A DNA stretch of 64,000 nucleotides, taken from NCBI RefSeq assembly GCF_019583405.1, contig NZ_SZUU01000005.1:1-64000 (forward strand), written 5' to 3'. Origin of the DNA: Bacteroides fragilis. GTDB taxonomy: Bacteria > Bacteroidota > Bacteroidia > Bacteroidales > Bacteroidaceae. Under the pieces are notes generated by a model. It saw nothing but the letters and a program-made list of their open reading frames with translations. It ran no database searches and was not told where the DNA came from. Numbering within the stretch: position 1 is the stretch's first letter; each line of letters begins with the position of its first letter. The position numbers and the translations under genes were made by a program. Below are positions 60,202 through 64,000 of the stretch, one piece after another.

Positions 60202-60209
60202 CAAAGATA
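60202..60209 (-). promoter_or_regulatory. -7 element for dapB operon
   Basis: TATCTTTG on the minus strand, 44 bp before the dapB start codon. Confidence 0.5.
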
Positions 60210-60253
60210 GGATTTTTATTACATTTGTCGAGCACATTAACGTCTTGTTAACA

Positions 60254-61522
60254 ATGGAACAACTCCTACATTATGTGTGGAAACACAAAATTTTTCCTCT
60301 TCACGAACTGCAAACAACCACTGGGCTGCCTGTTGAAGTGATTGATACGGGACTGCCGAATCCTAATGCAGGCCCCGATTTTTTTAATGCCAAATTAAAG
60401 ATTGACGGTACGCTTTGGGTAGGCAATGTCGAAATACATACAGCCTCTTCCGATTGGTTCCGTCACGGGCATGATCGTGATATGGCCTATGATTCGGTGA
60501 TTTTACACATTGCGACGGAAATAGATTGTGAGATATACCGCACCAATGGTGAACCTGTCCCTCAACTCCGGTTGGCCTGTCCCCGCCAGGTGAAGGAACA
60601 TTATGACGAGCTTTGCCGGGCAGACGTACATCCACCTTGCTATTCGATCTTGGAAACTCTCCCTAAACTAACAGTTCATTCCTGGCTGACAGCTTTGCAG
60701 ACCGAGCGTTTCGATCAAAAGAACCAGACCGTATCCCGGCGGCTTCAGCGCTGCAATCAACATTGGGAGGATGCCTTTTTCATCACGCTGGCACGTAATT
60801 TTGGTTTCGGACTGAATGGAGATGCTTTTGAAGCCTGGGCGAATCTGCTTCCGTTCCGTTCCATTGATAAGCATCGTGACGACCTGACACAAGTGGAAGC
60901 TTTCTTTTTTGGGCAGGCCGGTTTGCTGGAGGGAGAACCTGTTGACGATTATTTCAGTTGGATGCAGAAGGAATTCCGTTATCTGCAACATAAGTTTGAA
61001 CTTCCACCGGTGATGAATGCTTCTTTGTGGCGTTTTCTCCGTCTTCGTCCCGGCAATTTCCCACATGTGAGGCTGGCACAACTGGCCTCCCTATATTACA
61101 AAGAGCGTTCCTTATTTTCACGTGTTATGGAAGCGCAAACCCTGAAAGAATTAAATTTGATTTTCTCCGGTCATACTTCTGCTTATTGGGAGGAACACTT
61201 CATATTTGGCAGGACCTCTCCCCGGAGGGAGAAAAGCATCGGTTCCGGTGCAAGGGAACTGATCATTATCAATACGGTCATACCTTTTCTGTATGCTTAC
61301 GGTTTGCATAAAGCAGATGACAGGTTGTGTGAACGTGCAGCTTCATTGCTTGAAGAGTTGAAAGCTGAAAACAACTACGTCACCCGCATGTGGAGTGGAG
61401 CCGGAATTCCTGTCCGGACAGCAGCGGACAGTCAGGCGTTGTTACAATTACAGAAGGAATATTGCGACAAGAAGAAATGTCTTTATTGCCGCTTCGGATA
61501 TGAATACCTGAAACATAAATAA
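60254..61522 (+). CDS. DUF2851 family protein
   Basis: 422 residues from the ATG at 60254 (MEQLLHYVWKHKIFPL); an in-frame TTG nine bases earlier is less likely. Conserved segments typical of DUF2851: TGLPNPNAGPDFFNAKLKID, WVGNVEIHTASSDWFRHGHD and VILHIATEID, then a Cys-rich end (YCDKKKCLYCRFGYEYLK). The beta-rich N-terminal part resembles a nuclease-like core, but activity is unknown. Divergent from dapB. Predicted cytoplasmic. Confidence 0.88.
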   Translation: MEQLLHYVWKHKIFPLHELQTTTGLPVEVIDTGLPNPNAGPDFFNAKLKIDGTLWVGNVEIHTASSDWFRHGHDRDMAYDSVILHIATEIDCEIYRTNGEPVPQLRLACPRQVKEHYDELCRADVHPPCYSILETLPKLTVHSWLTALQTERFDQKNQTVSRRLQRCNQHWEDAFFITLARNFGFGLNGDAFEAWANLLPFRSIDKHRDDLTQVEAFFFGQAGLLEGEPVDDYFSWMQKEFRYLQHKFELPPVMNASLWRFLRLRPGNFPHVRLAQLASLYYKERSLFSRVMEAQTLKELNLIFSGHTSAYWEEHFIFGRTSPRREKSIGSGARELIIINTVIPFLYAYGLHKADDRLCERAASLLEELKAENNYVTRMWSGAGIPVRTAADSQALLQLQKEYCDKKKCLYCRFGYEYLKHK

Positions 61523-61537
61523 TTCTGTTCTTCCCGA

Positions 61538-61566
61538 TTGGATATTAGGAAGATATATTATCTTTG
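61538..61566 (+). promoter_or_regulatory. Promoter for DUF4348 lipoprotein gene
   Basis: TTG at 61538-61540, an 18-bp spacer and TATCTTTG at 61559-61566. The ATG at 61616 is 49 bp downstream, which excludes the in-frame start at 61538. Confidence 0.6.
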
Positions 61567-61615
61567 CCCGCTGAAAATGCGGGGTGGGATTCCCCGTCTT
61601 AATAACCCATTCATT

Positions 61616-62176
61616 ATGAAAGTGAAAAGATTTGTGCTTTGTCTGTTTATGCTTACCCTGATGGGAGGCATTTGCTTTATTTCCTGTGGAAATACTTCGA
61701 AAGCGAAGGCAGAAAGTGCTGCTACTGCGGAAACGGCTGATGAACCTTTCCAGACGTTTCTGAAGAAGTTCACCTCAAGTGCTTCTTTCCAGTATACCCG
61801 TGTGAAGTTTCCGTTAAAAACTCCCATCACTCTGATGACGGACGATGGAAATAGCGAGAAAACCTTCCCTTTTACACAAGAGAAATGGCCGTTGCTGGAT
61901 GGCGAGACTCTAAAAGAGGAACGCATAACCCAGGAGGAAGGAGGAATCTATGTTTCTAAATTTACGGTGAACGAACCTACCCATAAAGAGTTTGAAGCCG
62001 GGTATGAGGAGTCGGAAGTTGACTTACGTGTGATATTCGACTTGATTGACGGTAAATGGTATGTAACCGATTGCTATACCGGGTGGTATGGATACGATCT
62101 GCCGATTGACGACCTGAATGAAACTGTGAAGCAGGTGAAAGAAGAGAATCAGACTTTTAAAGAATTGCATCCGTAG
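61616..62176 (+). CDS. DUF4348-type lipoprotein
   Basis: 186 residues from the ATG at 61616. The signal peptide ends in a lipobox (GICFISCGN, Cys about 24). After an Ala/Glu-rich linker, a compact domain runs DEPFQTFLKKFTSSASFQYT to VDLRVIFDLIDGKWYVTDCY and YGYDLP, in the style of Bacteroides DUF4348. It is outer-membrane or periplasmic, role unknown. Preceded by a good promoter and probably monocistronic. Confidence 0.8.
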   Translation: MKVKRFVLCLFMLTLMGGICFISCGNTSKAKAESAATAETADEPFQTFLKKFTSSASFQYTRVKFPLKTPITLMTDDGNSEKTFPFTQEKWPLLDGETLKEERITQEEGGIYVSKFTVNEPTHKEFEAGYEESEVDLRVIFDLIDGKWYVTDCYTGWYGYDLPIDDLNETVKQVKEENQTFKELHP

Positions 62177-62287
62177 AGAATCTGATATCAGGGGGAGGAT
62201 CACTCAAGGACTCCCTTTCTTTTAAAGAAAAGATAGGTTACTGCCCCAAGAGATGCAAGTTGACTAACATTCCCGTGTGTTGGTCAA

Positions 62288-62309
62288 GATTTTACGTACT
62301 GACGTAAAA
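62288..62309. repeat. Small palindrome TTTTACGT-ACTG-ACGTAAAA
   Basis: A perfect 8-bp inverted repeat, followed within 40 bp by two more TTTAC words (62311 and about 62335). It lies between the convergent DUF4348 and dus genes. Confidence 0.6.
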
Positions 62310-62431
62310 GCCTTTACATGCCGGGGTAAATGCTTTTACATCGAAAGGAAAATACAGGTAAATATAATTTGCTGACTATCAGTGATAATGAAACGGATGC
62401 CAAACTACGCATTGTCCGGATGAACTTTCTG

Positions 62432-63367
62432 TCAGAATGCCGAACGGACGGCAATGTTGTATTTGGTAAGCGTAGTGCTTTTATGGATAGCTTTCCAACT
62501 TTTCCGGTCGATCTGTGGAGCCAGATACTCCCAGAATGTTTTCATCTTGGTTACCAGTTGCGCTTCGCCACCTTGTATCTGCTCTTCATAATGAAGGAAA
62601 ACGGCTGTGTGCAGTGCCTTAAGCTTTTCATGCCACTCTTCGGGAGAAAGCTTTCTGCCTTCTTTGTACTCCCAGCCTAATGCAGGGTTTGTCAGTAATC
62701 CGCGTCCGATCATCACTCCGGCAAGACTTGGGAACTTGTCGGTAATGCGGTGGATGTCTGCTATGGTCAGGATATCCCCATTATAGACTACGGGATGTCT
62801 GCATGCTTCGTAGAAAGAGGTAAATCCCTCCATGTCTACCTCGCCTTTGTATTGCTGGATGCCCAACCGGGGATGGAGGGTGATTTCGGTCAGGGGAGCA
62901 GCGTTAAGCAACGGTATCAGTGACAGGCATTCATCCGGTTTTTCCCATCCCAGACGCATCTTTACCGAAAAGCGCATGTCGGGAAATTGTTCCGTTTGTT
63001 TTAGCAATGCCTCCACCTTGTCGGGATAAGGCAGCATGCCGGACCCGCATTGTCGTTTTGCCAACATCGGGAAAGGACAGCCGAGATTGATGTCTATCTC
63101 CCGATAGCCCTGTTCGATGAAGAGGGCGATCATACGCTCTGTTTTATCCGCTTCGGAGGCTATGAGTTGCGGGATAAGGCGGCCCACCCGGTTGTTTTCG
63201 GGTAGAATGTCCCGAACGTCTTTGTGGCGGAACTCTCCCCGGTCTACTCGTACAAAAGGAGTATGATAGACATCTATGCCGCCGAAAACGGCGGCATGGG
63301 CATTACGATAGGCTGCCTCGGTATATCCCTGAAGCGGAGCGAAGTGGATAGGTAATGTATTATTCAT
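62432..63367 (-). CDS. tRNA-dihydrouridine synthase
   Basis: An FMN-dependent reductase of uridines in the tRNA D-loop. 311 residues. PLQGYTEAAYRNAHAAVFGG is the N-terminal FMN region. DINLGCPFPMLAKRQCGSGML holds the catalytic Cys. LHPRLGIQQYKGEVD and VMIGRGLLTNPALGWEY mark the later barrel strands. Which D position it modifies cannot be told. It follows the partial porin gene by 6 bp on the same strand. Confidence 0.94.
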   Translation of the reverse strand: MNNTLPIHFAPLQGYTEAAYRNAHAAVFGGIDVYHTPFVRVDRGEFRHKDVRDILPENNRVGRLIPQLIASEADKTERMIALFIEQGYREIDINLGCPFPMLAKRQCGSGMLPYPDKVEALLKQTEQFPDMRFSVKMRLGWEKPDECLSLIPLLNAAPLTEITLHPRLGIQQYKGEVDMEGFTSFYEACRHPVVYNGDILTIADIHRITDKFPSLAGVMIGRGLLTNPALGWEYKEGRKLSPEEWHEKLKALHTAVFLHYEEQIQGGEAQLVTKMKTFWEYLAPQIDRKSWKAIHKSTTLTKYNIAVRSAF

Positions 63368-63373
63368 CTGTTT

Positions 63374-64000
63374 TTAAAACATAAACATGGCTACACCTAC
63401 GATACGGTTGTTACCGATGGAATGCGTATCGATGATTTTGCCGCTTTTAAGATTCAGTGAACCGTAAGCAGCGGAAGTATAGGTATATTCCACTCCAAAC
63501 TTCCAGTGATTGACGTTGTATGTCAGTTCGGCTCCGGCAGTTACTACCTGGTCTACATTGGTTCCTGTTCCGTACAGTTGACCGGATGCTAAAGCATCAC
63601 TTGTCCCCAGATTCTTGACATATCCCAGGAAGATACCCGGTTTCCATTTCTGTCCGTATACAACGTTCAGCCATGAACTGGATACCCGGATCGGTGTATA
63701 TTTCTGTTCTCCGGTCTGCTTATCGATCGATTTGATTCCGAATCCACCGAGCATCGAAGTTTGTGTCAGATTAGAGCCCAATACGGTTTTGGCTCCTACA
63801 AACCAGTCTTTATTGCTGTATTTTACATGTCCTTCATAAGATAAAGTGGTGATGCGTTCGTTCACTTTATAAACTTTATCATCTATTTTAGACTCTGTAC
63901 GGGGTTTCAGGGAGAGAAGTTCTATGCCTGCTCCGGCTATCCATCCGTTGGCTTTATAATCGAGTCCCAGATAGAATTCGGGGACACAGCTGTTCTTTAT
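63374..64000 (-). CDS. Outer-membrane porin-like protein, C-terminal part (5' end outside window)
   Basis: The frame stays open from the stop at 63374 to the right edge, giving 208 visible residues; the apparent GTG start near 63865 is internal. The sequence alternates aromatic and polar strands: FYLGLDYKANGWIAGAGIEL, VVYGQKWKPGIFLGYVKNLG, AGAELTYNVNHWKFGVEYTY. It ends NNRIVGVAMFMF, with the terminal Phe of a beta-barrel. This resembles Bacteroides DcaP-like or related porins. The missing N-terminal part prevents a finer call. Confidence 0.75.
   Translation of the reverse strand: MKNSCVPEFYLGLDYKANGWIAGAGIELLSLKPRTESKIDDKVYKVNERITTLSYEGHVKYSNKDWFVGAKTVLGSNLTQTSMLGGFGIKSIDKQTGEQKYTPIRVSSSWLNVVYGQKWKPGIFLGYVKNLGTSDALASGQLYGTGTNVDQVVTAGAELTYNVNHWKFGVEYTYTSAAYGSLNLKSGKIIDTHSIGNNRIVGVAMFMF

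Noticed and set aside
1-64000. tRNA, rRNA or CRISPR genes
   Set aside because: Scanning intergenic stretches by eye showed no tRNA cloverleaf with a TTCGA-type loop, no rRNA signature and no spaced repeat array with unique spacers. A covariance search would be decisive.

Overview
The window reads as chromosomal DNA of a Bacteroides species, most likely of the B. fragilis group. Three things point there. Gene starts are preceded by the Bacteroides-type -7 element TAnnTTTG rather than strong Shine-Dalgarno sites. Lipoprotein, FISUMP, DUF3836, DUF3244 and DUF4348 genes of that genus are present. The peptidases, regulators and cell-envelope proteins are of Bacteroidales type. No rRNA, tRNA or CRISPR was found. 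About 60 genes are supported, most of them core functions.

Layout. 1-1.6 kb: the end of a fimbrillin-like FISUMP protein and an HU-like DNA-binding protein. 1.7-9.4 kb (minus strand): metal ABC transporter ATPase and binding protein, MnmD, YqaA, a membrane protein, PurD and a DPP IV peptidase. 9.5-15.6 kb: RlmL-type methyltransferase, serine acetyltransferase, a TPR histidine kinase/LytTR regulator pair, a candidate small transcript and a DUF3836 protein. 15.8-26.9 kb: polA diverging from a polyprenyl synthase, a DUF1266 protein, then deoC-mazG-dtd, uvrC, apt and mnmG. 26.9-34.4 kb is the accessory part. It holds a 0.9-kb AT-rich gap with a phased 22-bp repeat array, and two related lipoprotein/beta-barrel loci. 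One locus has an intact TPR regulator and the other keeps only a decayed fragment of one. A dead IS5-family element sits between them and a 55-bp perfect repeat flanks the region. 34.4-43.3 kb: ybeY, a nucleoside-gate membrane protein, an AlkD-like protein, ruvB, a polysaccharide flippase, a DUF389 protein and an S46 peptidase. 43.3-51.4 kb: EamA transporter, DEAD-box helicase, tyrosine phosphatase lipoprotein, sugar kinase/SIS/LOG operon and M16 peptidase. 51.6-64 kb: DUF5009, GNAT, uxuA with an SDR, WbqC, two tandem S26 signal peptidases, dapB, DUF2851, DUF4348, dus and a partial porin.

Main points. (1) The second signal peptidase lacks both catalytic residues (Ser to Gly, Lys to Ser) and looks like a pseudo-enzyme beside an intact LepB. 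(2) Two near-perfect ParB parS sites (15/16 matches each) lie at 15.1 and 25.0 kb, and the 22-bp array lies at 27.2 kb where gene direction changes. This suggests the window is close to the replication origin, which is an inference. (3) The two beta-barrel loci share an ungapped promoter-region similarity and may be controlled by the one surviving TPR regulator. (4) uvrC has a promoter/terminator overlap at its start codon. (5) Several families of short word-like intergenic repeats occur, one of which supplies the C-terminal tail of MnmD.

Everything here was read by eye. No alignment, folding or database search was run, and family names come from recognised motifs.
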